Source: JAWVEV01 sp033856535
GTDB taxonomy: Bacteria > Actinomycetota > Thermoleophilia > Miltoncostaeales > Miltoncostaeaceae
Length of the DNA: 23,260 nt
NCBI GenBank assembly: GCA_033856535.1
Contig: JAWVEV010000034.1
Span: 1 to 23,260, forward strand
Reading direction: 5' to 3'
Shown piece after piece: positions 6,409 through 13,231 of the stretch; positions within the stretch are counted from its first letter, which is position 1; every line of letters starts with the position of its first letter. The translations under genes were made by a program, and so were the position numbers. Below the pieces are notes generated by a model, which saw nothing but the letters and a program-made list of their open reading frames with translations, ran no database searches and was not told the DNA's origin.

Positions 6409-8279
6409 GCGGGCTCGCCGGCCTCCTCGAGCAGGCGCCGCGCCAGGGTCTCCTCGTCGTAAGGGCCGCGATGCTGGCGGCCGCCGACGTAGAAGGTCGG
6501 CGTCCCACGCGCGTCGCTGGCCTCGGCCGAGATCACGTCCTCGCGCACGCGGGCGGCGTGGACCCCCTCGCGCAGGTCCGCCGCGAAGCGGTCCATGTCG
6601 AGGCCGAGCGCCCCGGCGTGCGCCAGCAGATCGTCGGGCTCCAGCGCGTCCTGGTGGGCGAACAGGCGGTCGTGCATCTCCCAGAACCGGCCCTGCGCGG
6701 CGGCGGCCTCGGCCGCCTCGGCGGCCAGCTGGGCGCGCGGGTGGACGTCCGGCAGCGGCAGGTGGCGCACCACGTAGCGCAGGTCGTCGCCGAAGCGCGC
6801 CCGCAGCGCCGCCAGCACCCCGGTGGCGCGGCCGCAGAACGGGCACTCGAAGTCGGCGAACTCCACCAGGGTGAGCCGGGCGTCGGCCGGCCCGCGCACG
6901 TGGTCGCGGGCGGGGTCGATCGCCGGCTCCAGCAACGGCGGCCCGGGCGTGCGCCCCTGCGCCCGCATCCGCAGGTCGGCGACCTTGAAGATGCCCCATC
7001 CGATGAGCGCGGCGATCACCGACGCGCTCAGCACGCCGATCTTGGCCTGGTCGCGCAGCACGGGGTCCTCGAAGGCGCGGTCGGCGATGAAGAGCGAGAC
7101 CGTGAAGCCGATCCCGGTCAGGGCGGCGCCGCCGCCGAGCGCGACGCGCCCCACCCCGCGGGGCAGCTCGCCCAGCCCCATCCGGGCCGCGAGCAGCGAC
7201 GGCACGCCGACGCCGATCAGCTTTCCGACCACCAGGCCGATCAGCACGCCCAGCCCGATCCGCGAGGTGAGCGCGTCGCGCAGGATGCCGCCGTCGATCA
7301 CCACGCCGGCGTTGGCGAGCGCGAAGATCGGCACCACCACGTAGCTGCTCCAGGGGTGGAGCAGCTCCTGCAGGCGCTCGTTCGGCGACACCGCGCGCTC
7401 CACGCTGAGCTTGGCCGAGCGGGCCAGCTCGGGCAGCGGCGACTGGCGGAAGGCGCGCGTCAGCACCGCGGCGCGCTCCACCTCCTCCCGCCGCGGCGGG
7501 TAGACCGCGATGCAGGCGGCGATCACCACGCCGGCGATGGCCGGATGCACCCCCGACTCGTGCATCGCCACCCACAGGCCGACGGCCAGGACGAAGTAGG
7601 CCGGGCCGCGCCAGACCCGCAGCCGGCCGAAGAGCAGGATCAGGAGGGTGAACCCGACCGCCGCGACGAGCGGCGCGATCGCCACGTCCTCGGAGTAGAA
7701 GACCGCGATGATCGCCAGCGCGGCGACGTCGTCGACGATCGAGAGCGTCAGCAGGAAGACCCGCAGCTGGGTGGGGCAGGCGCCGCCGACCAGGCTCAGC
7801 GCCCCCAGCACGAAGGCGGTGTCGGTGGAGATCGCGACGCCCCAGCCCTGCGCCGCCGCGCCGGAGGGGTTGAGCGCGAGGAAGATCGCCGCCGGGAGCG
7901 CGATCCCCGTGACCGCGGCCAGGACCGGGATGCGCAGCCGGCTGCGGTCGGTGAGCTCCCCCATGGTCAGCTCGCGCCGCACCTCGAGCCCCACCACGAA
8001 GAAGAAGAACACCATCAGCCCGTCGTTGACCCAGTGCCGCAGGTCCTCGGCGATGGCGTGGCCGCCCAGGCGCACCTCGAGGACCGTCGACCAGAGATCC
8101 TCGTAGCTGCCCGAGAACGCCGAGTTGGCCCAGACGAGCGCGGCGACCGTGGCGAGGAGCAGGAGCCCGGCCGACCCGGCCTCGGTCGCGATGAAGCTGC
8201 GCAGCGGACCGGCGAGCTGCTGGGCCAGCTGGCGCTTGCGCGACAGCGAGCGCTCGTCGGAGGGCTGGGCCGTTGCCAC
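6405..8279 (-). CDS. nhaA: Na+/H+ antiporter NhaA fused to a DsbA-like thioredoxin domain
   Basis: The 624-residue protein has two parts. Residues about 1-430 are an NhaA antiporter, which exchanges internal Na+ for protons; the key acidic residues are present as D153 (STDTAF) and D183-D184 (SIVDDVAALAI), with the FFFFVVGLEVRREL helix before them. Residues about 455-624 are a thioredoxin fold of the DsbA/Thioredoxin_4 type: VEFADFECPFC holds a CPFC active site (C479-C482), and the cis-proline loop is GTPTF around P594. This fusion is known from other actinobacteria, but its function is not established. If the antiporter part has its usual 12 helices the redox domain would be cytoplasmic. It starts at a GTG at 8279, divergent from a UBP zinc-finger gene. 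The catalytic residues of both parts are intact. Confidence 0.93.
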   Translation of the reverse strand: MATAQPSDERSLSRKRQLAQQLAGPLRSFIATEAGSAGLLLLATVAALVWANSAFSGSYEDLWSTVLEVRLGGHAIAEDLRHWVNDGLMVFFFFVVGLEVRRELTMGELTDRSRLRIPVLAAVTGIALPAAIFLALNPSGAAAQGWGVAISTDTAFVLGALSLVGGACPTQLRVFLLTLSIVDDVAALAIIAVFYSEDVAIAPLVAAVGFTLLILLFGRLRVWRGPAYFVLAVGLWVAMHESGVHPAIAGVVIAACIAVYPPRREEVERAAVLTRAFRQSPLPELARSAKLSVERAVSPNERLQELLHPWSSYVVVPIFALANAGVVIDGGILRDALTSRIGLGVLIGLVVGKLIGVGVPSLLAARMGLGELPRGVGRVALGGGAALTGIGFTVSLFIADRAFEDPVLRDQAKIGVLSASVIAALIGWGIFKVADLRMRAQGRTPGPPLLEPAIDPARDHVRGPADARLTLVEFADFECPFCGRATGVLAALRARFGDDLRYVVRHLPLPDVHPRAQLAAEAAEAAAAQGRFWEMHDRLFAHQDALEPDDLLAHAGALGLDMDRFAADLREGVHAARVREDVISAEASDARGTPTFYVGGRQHRGPYDEETLARRLLEEAGEPA

Positions 8280-8280
8280 C

Positions 8281-8322
8281 GGCCGAGACCCTAGTGTCCT
8301 GCGCTCGCGCCCTGCCTCGGCC
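8281..8322. promoter_or_regulatory. Divergent promoter region with 7-bp inverted repeat
   Basis: GGCCGAG (8281-8287) and CTCGGCC (8316-8322) form a perfect inverted repeat 28 bases apart in the 53-base gap between nhaA and the zinc-finger gene. It could be an operator serving both genes or a chance GC repeat. I cannot identify clear -35/-10 boxes here. Confidence 0.25.
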
Positions 8323-8332
8323 AGGGGATATC

Positions 8333-8656
8333 GTGGCCGCCGTGCCCTCCTGCACCCACCTCGACCAGGTGATCGTCACCGAGTTGCCCGAATCGGTCGA
8401 GGGCTGCGAGTCCTGCCTCGAGGGCGGGACCCTCTGGGTGCACCTGCGCATCTGCCTGGCCTGCGGCCGGGTGGGCTGCTGCGACAGCTCGCCCGAGCGC
8501 CACGCCAGCCGGCACGCGGCCGAGGCCGGGCACGCGCTCGTCCGCTCGATCGAGCCGGGCGAGGACTGGTCGTGGTGCTTCCCGGACGAGGTCGCGATGC
8601 GGATCGGGGCGGTCCACGGGGCGCCGCGCATCCCGCGCTCGCCGCTCGGGGGCTGA
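8333..8656 (+). CDS. UBP-type zinc-finger protein
   Basis: A 107-residue protein that is essentially one ZnF-UBP domain. Counting from the GTG at 8333, the ligand series is C7, H9, C25, C28, C41, C44, C49, H57, H61 and H67, the spacing of the zinc finger that in eukaryotic deubiquitinases binds the ubiquitin C-terminus. An aromatic-rich segment (EDWSWCFPDEVAMRI) follows. Bacteria lack ubiquitin, so the ligand is unknown; small proteins with this finger are common in actinobacteria. An upstream in-frame start at 8273 would overlap the start of nhaA, while AGGGGA at 8322-8327 suits 8333 better. It is followed 4 bases later by the molybdoenzyme gene, implying one operon, and is divergent from nhaA. 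Fold assignment is strong, function is not. Confidence 0.88.
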   Translation: MAAVPSCTHLDQVIVTELPESVEGCESCLEGGTLWVHLRICLACGRVGCCDSSPERHASRHAAEAGHALVRSIEPGEDWSWCFPDEVAMRIGAVHGAPRIPRSPLGG

Positions 8657-8660
8657 TCCG

Positions 8661-9263
8661 GTGGGCATCGTCTCCCGCGGCTTCCGGGGACGCCGGCGCG
8701 ACGAGGACCCCACCCGCGTGCCGCCGGGCCAGCACACCGTGGGGGACTTCCCGGTCCTCTCGGCCGGCCCCACCCCGCGCACGCCGCTGCCGCAGTGGAG
8801 CTTCGCGATCGACGGCGCGGTCGACCGGAGCCCCTCGTGGACCTGGGAGGAGCTGCTCGCGCTGCCCCAGGAGACCATCACGGTCGACATCCACTGCGTC
8901 ACCACCTGGAGCAAGCTCGACACCACCTGGACCGGCGTCTCGGTGGACACGCTGCTCGAGGGGCTCTCGACCACGGCGCGCTTCGCGACCGCCTGGTGCG
9001 ACGGCGGCTACACCACCAACCTGCCCCTGTCCGACCTGACCGGCGGCCGGGCCTGGGTGGCCCACACCTACGAGGGCCGGCCGCTCGACCCCGAGCACGG
9101 CGGGCCGGCGCGGCTGCTGGTGCCGCACCTCTACCTGTGGAAGAGCGCCAAGTGGGTCCGCGGCCTGACCCTGAACGAGGCCGACGTCCCCGGCTTCTGG
9201 GAGCAGCTCGGGTACCACGATCGCGGCGACCCCTGGACCGAGCAGCGGTACTGGAACGACTGA
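8661..9263 (+). CDS. Sulfite-oxidase-like molybdopterin oxidoreductase
   Basis: A 200-residue protein of the sulfite oxidase/MsrP superfamily, which binds molybdenum (Mo-molybdopterin) and does two-electron oxygen-atom transfers. The molybdenum-ligating cysteine is C79 in VDIHCVTTWSKLDTTWTGV; WVAHTYEGRPLDPEHGGPARLLVPHLYLWKSAKWV, split here into its parts around residues 132-166, is the conserved C-terminal half of the domain. It has no signal peptide and no heme or dimerisation domain, so it is the short actinobacterial form and is probably cytoplasmic. Start GTG at 8661, 4 bases after the zinc-finger gene. The next gene, an FAD/NAD(P)H reductase, overlaps its stop codon, and such pairs occur widely; the reductase probably exchanges electrons with this enzyme. 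The substrate is unknown; sulfite is not assured. Confidence 0.88.
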   Translation: MGIVSRGFRGRRRDEDPTRVPPGQHTVGDFPVLSAGPTPRTPLPQWSFAIDGAVDRSPSWTWEELLALPQETITVDIHCVTTWSKLDTTWTGVSVDTLLEGLSTTARFATAWCDGGYTTNLPLSDLTGGRAWVAHTYEGRPLDPEHGGPARLLVPHLYLWKSAKWVRGLTLNEADVPGFWEQLGYHDRGDPWTEQRYWND

Positions 9264-10000
9264 CCGCACCGCCGGCGCCGTCGCCGTGGCGCGCGGCGAC
9301 GGTCCTCGAGACCCGGCCCGAGACCGCCCGGGCGCGCACGGTCGTGCTCGACGTCCCCGGCTGGCCCGGCCACGTCGCCGGTCAGCACCTGGACGTGCGC
9401 CTGACCGCCGAGGACGGCTACCAGGCGCGGCGCGCCTACTCGGTCGCCTCCGCCCCCGAGGACCCGCGCCTGGCGATCACGGTGGAGCGGCTCGAGGACG
9501 GCGAGGTGTCGCCGTACCTGGTCGACGAGGTGCGCCCCGGCGACCTTCTCGAGGTCCGCGGCCCGGTGGGCGGCCACTTCACCTGGCGCGCCGAGCAGGG
9601 CGGCCCGCTGCTGCTGATCGCCGGCGGCTCGGGGCTGGTGCCCCTGATGTGCATGCTGCGCCACCACGCGGCGCGGGGCAGCGACGTCGACGCGCGCCTG
9701 CTGGTCTCGGCCCGCTCGCTCGACGACCTGCTCTACGCCGACGAGCTGGCCGCCCTCGACGGCGGGGCGATCCGCGTCGCGGTCGCGCTCACCCGCCGGC
9801 GGCCGGACGGCTGGACCGGCTACGACCGCCGGGTCGACCGGGCCATGCTCGAGGAGCTCGGCCCGCCGGCCTCGGCGCGCCCGCGCATCTTCGTCTGCGG
9901 CCCCAACGGGTTCGTCACACGCGCGGCCGACCTGCTGGTCGAGCTCGGCCACGGGCCGCTCGACGTGAAGACGGAGCGCTTCGGCCCCAGCGGGAGCTGA
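9260..10000 (+). CDS. FAD-binding ferredoxin-NADP+ reductase-type oxidoreductase
   Basis: Single-chain flavoprotein reductase moving electrons between NAD(P)H and a partner, here probably the preceding molybdoenzyme. Motifs in order: RAYS (58-61), which binds FAD; GPVGGHF (101-107), the flavin phosphate region; GGSGLVPLM (122-130), the pyridine-nucleotide site; and FVCGPNGF near residue 213. There is no 2Fe-2S domain, so this is an FNR-like rather than oxygenase-reductase type. The start is uncertain. Family similarity begins at TAPPAPSPWRAATV, directly after a CTG at 9260 that overlaps the upstream stop as CTGA. There is no ATG, GTG or TTG near that point; the nearest in-frame one upstream (GTG 9152) would add 36 Arg-rich residues deep inside the previous gene, and the next downstream (GTG 9343) would cut off the first strand. 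I place the start at CTG. Confidence 0.85.
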   Translation: MTAPPAPSPWRAATVLETRPETARARTVVLDVPGWPGHVAGQHLDVRLTAEDGYQARRAYSVASAPEDPRLAITVERLEDGEVSPYLVDEVRPGDLLEVRGPVGGHFTWRAEQGGPLLLIAGGSGLVPLMCMLRHHAARGSDVDARLLVSARSLDDLLYADELAALDGGAIRVAVALTRRRPDGWTGYDRRVDRAMLEELGPPASARPRIFVCGPNGFVTRAADLLVELGHGPLDVKTERFGPSGS

Positions 10001-10017
10001 GCGCCGACCGCCGGGCC

Positions 10018-10464
10018 CTACGCCGGAGGCGCCGGCGTCAGCCCGTGCCGGCGCATGACCGCGAGGATCGCCGCGAGGTCCGGCGGGCCGCCGGCGGACG
10101 CGGCCAGCACCTCGGCGAGGTCCTCGAAGTACGCCCGGCCGAAGATGCCCGGCGTCGCGACGGCCAGGAAGCGCGTCGGCTCGGCCCCGCGGTTGGCGAA
10201 CCCGTGGACCGCGCCCCGCCGGATGCACACGGCCTGGCCGGGACCGATCTCGTGCTCCGCGCCGTCGATCGTCCAGGTCGAGACGCCCTCCAAGCCGTAG
10301 ACCGTCTCCTCGAAGGCGTCGTGGCTGTGCGGCGCCGGCACCCGCGCGTCCGGCGGGATGGCGCACTCGAACATCGACGCGCTCCCGCCGGAGTCCTGGG
10401 CCTCGACGAGGAAGCGGACCTCGATCGCGCCGAGGCGGACGCTGTCGCTGGTGGCGGCGGACAT
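10018..10464 (-). CDS. Cupin-domain protein
   Basis: A 148-residue single-domain cupin. Metal-binding motif 1 is PHSHDAFEETVYGLEG with H46, H48 and E52 or E53; motif 2 contributes H87 in RRGAVHGFANRG. Such small cupins include dioxygenases, isomerases and ligand sensors, and I cannot tell which this is. A longer reading from 10512 would run through the promoter and operator; the ATG at 10464 has GGGAGG at a proper distance upstream and is preferred. It is divergent from a MarR-family regulator and shares its control region (palindrome at 10528-10540), so it is the likely regulatory target, perhaps answering to a phenolic or oxidant signal. Its stop codon lies 17 bases from that of the convergent reductase gene. 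Confidence 0.85.
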   Translation of the reverse strand: MSAATSDSVRLGAIEVRFLVEAQDSGGSASMFECAIPPDARVPAPHSHDAFEETVYGLEGVSTWTIDGAEHEIGPGQAVCIRRGAVHGFANRGAEPTRFLAVATPGIFGRAYFEDLAEVLAASAGGPPDLAAILAVMRRHGLTPAPPA

Positions 10465-10495
10465 GATGGCCTCCCGTGGCTCTTGGTAAAGAAAC

Positions 10496-10526
10496 TTGAC
10501 GCACCTCACCACGGTCGGTGTAGATT
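10496..10526 (+). promoter_or_regulatory. Candidate sigma70-like promoter of the MarR gene
   Basis: TTGACG at 10496-10501 is a good -35 box. TGTAGA at 10519-10524 (17-base spacer) or TAGATT at 10521-10526 (19-base spacer) could be the -10 box. The operator palindrome begins 2 to 4 bases further on, over the expected transcription start, which suits autorepression. Confidence 0.45.
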
Positions 10527-11007
10527 GTCAAGTGACTTGACCAACCTCCCCGATGGCGCTCCCGGGCCGCCGCTGATCGGCGCCCTGCTCCGCATGCCCG
10601 TCGACGCGATCCGGGCGCGGCTGCTCGCCGACCTCGACGCGGCCGGCTTCACCGACCTGAACGGCGCCCACCTGCCGCTGCTGCGCTGGCCCGGCCCGGC
10701 CGGCCGGCGCCCGTCGGACCTGGCCGCCGACGCCGGCGTGACCAAGCAGGCGATGAACTACCTGCTGGGCGAGATGGAGCGGCTCGGGTACCTCGCCCGC
10801 CGTCCCGACCCCGACGACCGGCGCTCCCGCCGGGTCGAGCTCACCGCGCGCGGCGAGGCCATGACGGCGACCATCCGCGCGACCGTGCGGCGGATCGAGC
10901 GGGAGCTGGAGCGCGAGCTCGGCGCCGGGCCCTTCGCCGAGCTCAAGCGCGCGCTGGCCGACCTGAACCGGACCTCGCTCGTCCGGGGCCCCGCGCCCGG
11001 ACGCTAA
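10525..11007 (+). CDS. MarR-family winged-helix transcriptional regulator
   Basis: A 160-residue dimeric repressor-type protein. The DNA-binding domain is clear: RPSDLAADAGVTKQAMNYLL is helix-turn-helix with the recognition helix, then LGYLARRPDPDDRRSRRVEL is the beta wing with the DxRSRR signature of MarR proteins, and the C-terminal helices (ATIRATVRRIERELERELG) form the dimer interface. No ATG or GTG fits the N-terminus: the choices are TTG at 10525 or 10537, or an ATG at 10594 that would remove a conserved segment (PPLIGALLR). I chose 10525. The start overlaps its own probable operator, so autoregulation is likely. Divergent from the cupin gene; its TAA overlaps the dcd stop codon tail to tail (11004-11007). 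The inducer is unknown. Confidence 0.88.
   Translation: MSSDLTNLPDGAPGPPLIGALLRMPVDAIRARLLADLDAAGFTDLNGAHLPLLRWPGPAGRRPSDLAADAGVTKQAMNYLLGEMERLGYLARRPDPDDRRSRRVELTARGEAMTATIRATVRRIERELERELGAGPFAELKRALADLNRTSLVRGPAPGR
10528..10540. promoter_or_regulatory. Palindromic operator, probable MarR-family binding site
   Basis: TCAAGT-G-ACTTGA is a perfect 6-bp inverted repeat around one base, the size and style of MarR operators. Its right arm ACTTGAC (10535-10541) recurs as a direct repeat at 10494-10500, 41 bases away, about four helical turns. It overlaps the start of the MarR gene and lies upstream of the divergent cupin gene; on the minus strand the same bases include TTGACA (10526-10531), a possible -35 box for the cupin. 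Confidence 0.6.
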
Positions 11008-11558
11008 CGGCCGGGGAACTCCCGGTAGTACTCGCTGGAGGTGGGGCCGGTCTGGCCGCGGTACTTGCCCTGGTAGGGCTTGTCGACCGGCGTGGTCATC
11101 TGGAGGAACGAGATCTGACCGATCGCCATGCCGGAATAGATCGAGATGGGCAGCCGTGCCACGTTCGACAGCTCGAGCGTGATCGTGCCCTCGAACCCGG
11201 GGTCGATGTAGCCGGCGGTCGAGTGGATCAGGAGGCCCAGGCGGCCGAGGCTGCTCTTGCCCTCCAACCGCGCCACCAGGTCGTCCGGCAGCTCCACCCG
11301 CTCCACCGTCGAGCCGAGCACGAACTCGCCCGGGTGGAGGATGAACGGCTCGTCCGGCGCGATCTCGACCACGTCGGTCAGGTCGTCCGACGGCTGGCGC
11401 ACGTCGATGAACGGGCGCCGGTTGTTGCGGAAGACCCGGAACTGGGCGGCCACGCGGACGTCGACCGACGACGGCTGCACGAGGGAGTCGTCGAAGGGGT
11501 CGATCGTGAGCCGGCCGGCGGCGAGCTGCTCCCGGATCGTGCGGTCGGACAGGACCAT
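11004..11558 (-). CDS. dcd: dCTP deaminase, bifunctional (dCTP to dUMP) type
   Basis: Makes dUMP for thymidylate synthesis, either by deaminating dCTP to dUTP or, in the bifunctional form, also by hydrolysing it to dUMP. The 184-residue sequence keeps the family core: [20 protein letters not shown] at the start, the loop [12 protein letters not shown] (99-110), [19 protein letters not shown] (112-130) with the probable catalytic E129, and the C-terminal [13 protein letters not shown] segment that closes over the nucleotide. It is closest in pattern to the Mycobacterium tuberculosis bifunctional enzyme ([23 protein letters not shown]) rather than the E. coli monofunctional one; the bifunctional assignment is therefore an inference. 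ATG start at 11558, divergent from lipA. Confidence 0.95.
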   Translation of the reverse strand: [184 protein letters not shown]

Positions 11559-11627
11559 CGCGCGGCGAGCGTACAGACGCCGCGGACCGTCCGGCGGCGC
11601 GGCGCGCGCGTCCGATACCGTGGTGGC

Positions 11628-12689
11628 GTGGTCGGCGAGCGCGCGCTTCGTGTGGAGGTGGAGCCGGACGCCGCGCTCCTCGACGCGGTGCGGGATGCGC
11701 GCGCGGCCGGCCGGGTGCCCGACGTCCTCCTCGGCGACGTCCTGGTGGGCGACGGCCCGCGCGAGCTGCTCGAGCCGGTCGAGGTTCCGCCGGACCAGCT
11801 CTCCCAGCTGCTCGACGGCCGGCGGCTGCCGCGCTGGGTGGCCGCCAAGAACCCGCTCTCGGGCGGTTTCGTGAAGACCAAGGCCCTGATGCGGGCCGAG
11901 TCGCTGGTGACGGTCTGCGAGGAGGCGGCCTGCCCGAACATCGGGCGCTGCTGGTCGCGCGGCACGGCCACCTTCATGATCGCCGGCGAGCGCTGCACCC
12001 GCGGCTGCCGCTTCTGCAACGTCCAGACCGCCCGGCCGCTCGGCCCGCCCGACCCCACCGAGCCGCTCCGGGTGGCCGACGCGGCCGCCCGCATGGGGCT
12101 CACCTTCGTGGTGGTCACCGCCGTCGCGCGGGACGACCTCCCCGACGGCGGCGCGGCCCACTTCGCGGCCACGATCCGCGCGCTGCGCGAGCGGCTGCCC
12201 GAGGCCCGGGTCGAGGTGCTGATCCCGGACCTGCGCGGGACCTGGGACGCGCTGGACGTCATCCTCGAGGCCGAGCCCGACGTCCTGAACCACAACACCG
12301 AGACCGTCCCGCGCCTCTACTCGCGGGTGCGGCCGGGCGCGCGGTACGAGCGCACGCTCGAGCTGCTGGCCCGGGCGCGGGCCGCGGGCCTGCGCACCAA
12401 GAGCGGGATCATGGTCGGCCTGGGCGAGACGCTACCCGAGGTCGCGCGGGTGCTCGGCGACCTGGCGGCGGCCGGCTGCGAGCTGGCCACGATCGGCCAG
12501 TACCTGCGCCCCACCACCCGCCACCTGCCGGTCGCGCGCTACTACGCGCCGGCCGAGTACCCGGCTCTCGCGGCCCTCGGCCGCGAGCTCGGCCTGGGGC
12601 ACGTCGAGGCGGGCCCGCTGGTGCGCTCCAGCTACGAGGCGGACCGCGTCGCGGACGCCCTCGGAGCCCCGGTTCCCAGCGGAGTCTGA
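11628..12689 (+). CDS. lipA: Lipoyl synthase
   Basis: Radical-SAM enzyme that inserts two sulfur atoms into octanoyl groups on lipoyl domains of 2-oxoacid dehydrogenases and GcvH. Counting from the GTG at 11628 (353 residues), the auxiliary, sacrificial [4Fe-4S] cluster is held by C97, C102 and C108 (VCEEAACPNIGRCW), the radical-SAM cluster by C123, C127 and C130 (CTRGCRFC), and the C-terminal serine ligand is in RSSY at about 333-336. LPRW at 67-70 marks where similarity to ordinary LipA begins, so there is an acidic N-terminal extension of about 60 residues (EPDAALLDAVRDAR and onward). LipB and other lipoylation genes are not in the window. Divergent from dcd, followed by a hairpin. Confidence 0.95.
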   Translation: MVGERALRVEVEPDAALLDAVRDARAAGRVPDVLLGDVLVGDGPRELLEPVEVPPDQLSQLLDGRRLPRWVAAKNPLSGGFVKTKALMRAESLVTVCEEAACPNIGRCWSRGTATFMIAGERCTRGCRFCNVQTARPLGPPDPTEPLRVADAAARMGLTFVVVTAVARDDLPDGGAAHFAATIRALRERLPEARVEVLIPDLRGTWDALDVILEAEPDVLNHNTETVPRLYSRVRPGARYERTLELLARARAAGLRTKSGIMVGLGETLPEVARVLGDLAAAGCELATIGQYLRPTTRHLPVARYYAPAEYPALAALGRELGLGHVEAGPLVRSSYEADRVADALGAPVPSGV

Positions 12690-12696
12690 GGGGCCC

Positions 12697-12720
12697 GGCG
12701 CCCGTCTCGCGCGGGACGCC
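12697..12720 (+). terminator. Hairpin after lipA, possible terminator
   Basis: GGCGCCCG (12697-12704) pairs with CGGG-A-CGCC (12712-12720) across a 7-base loop, with one bulged A, 8 bases after the lipA stop. No T run follows. The 3' arm can instead pair perfectly with 12773-12781 (see next entry), so the two structures exclude each other. Confidence 0.4.
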
Positions 12721-12781
12721 GAAAACGTGTGGCCACGGTTCTCAAGTCGCGGCCTGGCTGACCGAAGCTATGGGCGTCCCG
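12712..12781 (+). promoter_or_regulatory. Candidate structured leader upstream of the zinc-ribbon gene
   Basis: CGGGACGCC (12712-12720) is perfectly complementary over nine bases to GGCGTCCCG (12773-12781). The 52 bases between could form an internal domain (for example GGCT...AGCT-type short stems near 12756-12770). The fold lies 51 bases before the ATG of the zinc-ribbon gene. I do not recognise a known riboswitch. It may equally be a chance inverted repeat or a protein-binding site. Confidence 0.3.
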
Positions 12782-12831
12782 ACCACAGAGCCCCGCAGAG
12801 CGCGGACGCTCGGTCCCACGGAGTGAGAGCG

Positions 12832-13191
12832 ATGAAGACTCCCCGCGCAAACAGGGTGGTGTCCGAGATCAAGAACGCGCTGCAGGCGCAGCCGAAGCCC
12901 GAGGAGCTGCACCAGTGCTCCATGTGCGGCGGCGAGCTTGTCTACCCGGTTTCCTGGGAGCAGCGCGACGGCGATCGGTGGTACATCGAGCGCCGCTGCC
13001 CGGACTGCGAGTCCTGGCACTACGGCGAGCACTCGGTCGATTCCGTCGACTCGTTCGACGACAACCTGAACGAGGGCACCGAGCAGCTGCTCGAGACCCT
13101 GCACACCTGGGTCCGGGCCGGCATGGAGGCCGACGTCGAGCGCCTGATCGCGGCGATCAACGCGGACGCCATCCTCCCGATGGACTTCTAG
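12832..13191 (+). CDS. Small zinc-ribbon protein, function unknown
   Basis: A 119-residue acidic protein. Two CxxC knuckles, C29-x2-C32 (QCSMCGGEL) and C56-x2-C59 (RRCPDCESW), 24 residues apart and linked by a stretch rich in aromatics (WEQRDGDRWYIE), make a zinc ribbon. The rest is helical, with an acidic middle (DSVDSFDDNLNEGTEQLLE) and a C-terminal helix ending ILPMDF. I do not recognise a named family or a known partner. The ATG at 12832 is preceded by GGAG about 8 bases upstream; the longer frame reading from 12727 runs through the leader and is not convincing. A strong hairpin follows before the rhodanese gene, so it is probably its own transcription unit. Zinc binding is a prediction from spacing only. 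Confidence 0.85.
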   Translation: MKTPRANRVVSEIKNALQAQPKPEELHQCSMCGGELVYPVSWEQRDGDRWYIERRCPDCESWHYGEHSVDSVDSFDDNLNEGTEQLLETLHTWVRAGMEADVERLIAAINADAILPMDF

Positions 13192-13207
13192 GAAGGGACC
13201 GTGGAGA

Positions 13208-13231
13208 CGCCGGCCGCGGACGCGGCCGGCG
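13208..13231. terminator. 10-bp hairpin between zinc-ribbon and rhodanese genes
   Basis: CGCCGGCCGC (13208-13217) pairs perfectly with GCGGCCGGCG (13222-13231) around a GGAC loop, 16 bases after the zinc-ribbon stop codon. There is no T tract, but the stem is very stable and its placement fits a terminator. Confidence 0.5.

Noticed and set aside
5725..8631. 968-codon minus-strand frame ending with TatA
   Set aside because: Only the last 67 codons, which form tatA, show protein-like sequence and a ribosome binding site; the rest is a shadow of nhaA and of the plus-strand genes.
12712..12781. A known riboswitch class (SAM-IV, c-di-AMP, c-di-GMP) in the zinc-ribbon leader
   Set aside because: I could not find the conserved core sequences of these classes; only the long-range pairing remains.
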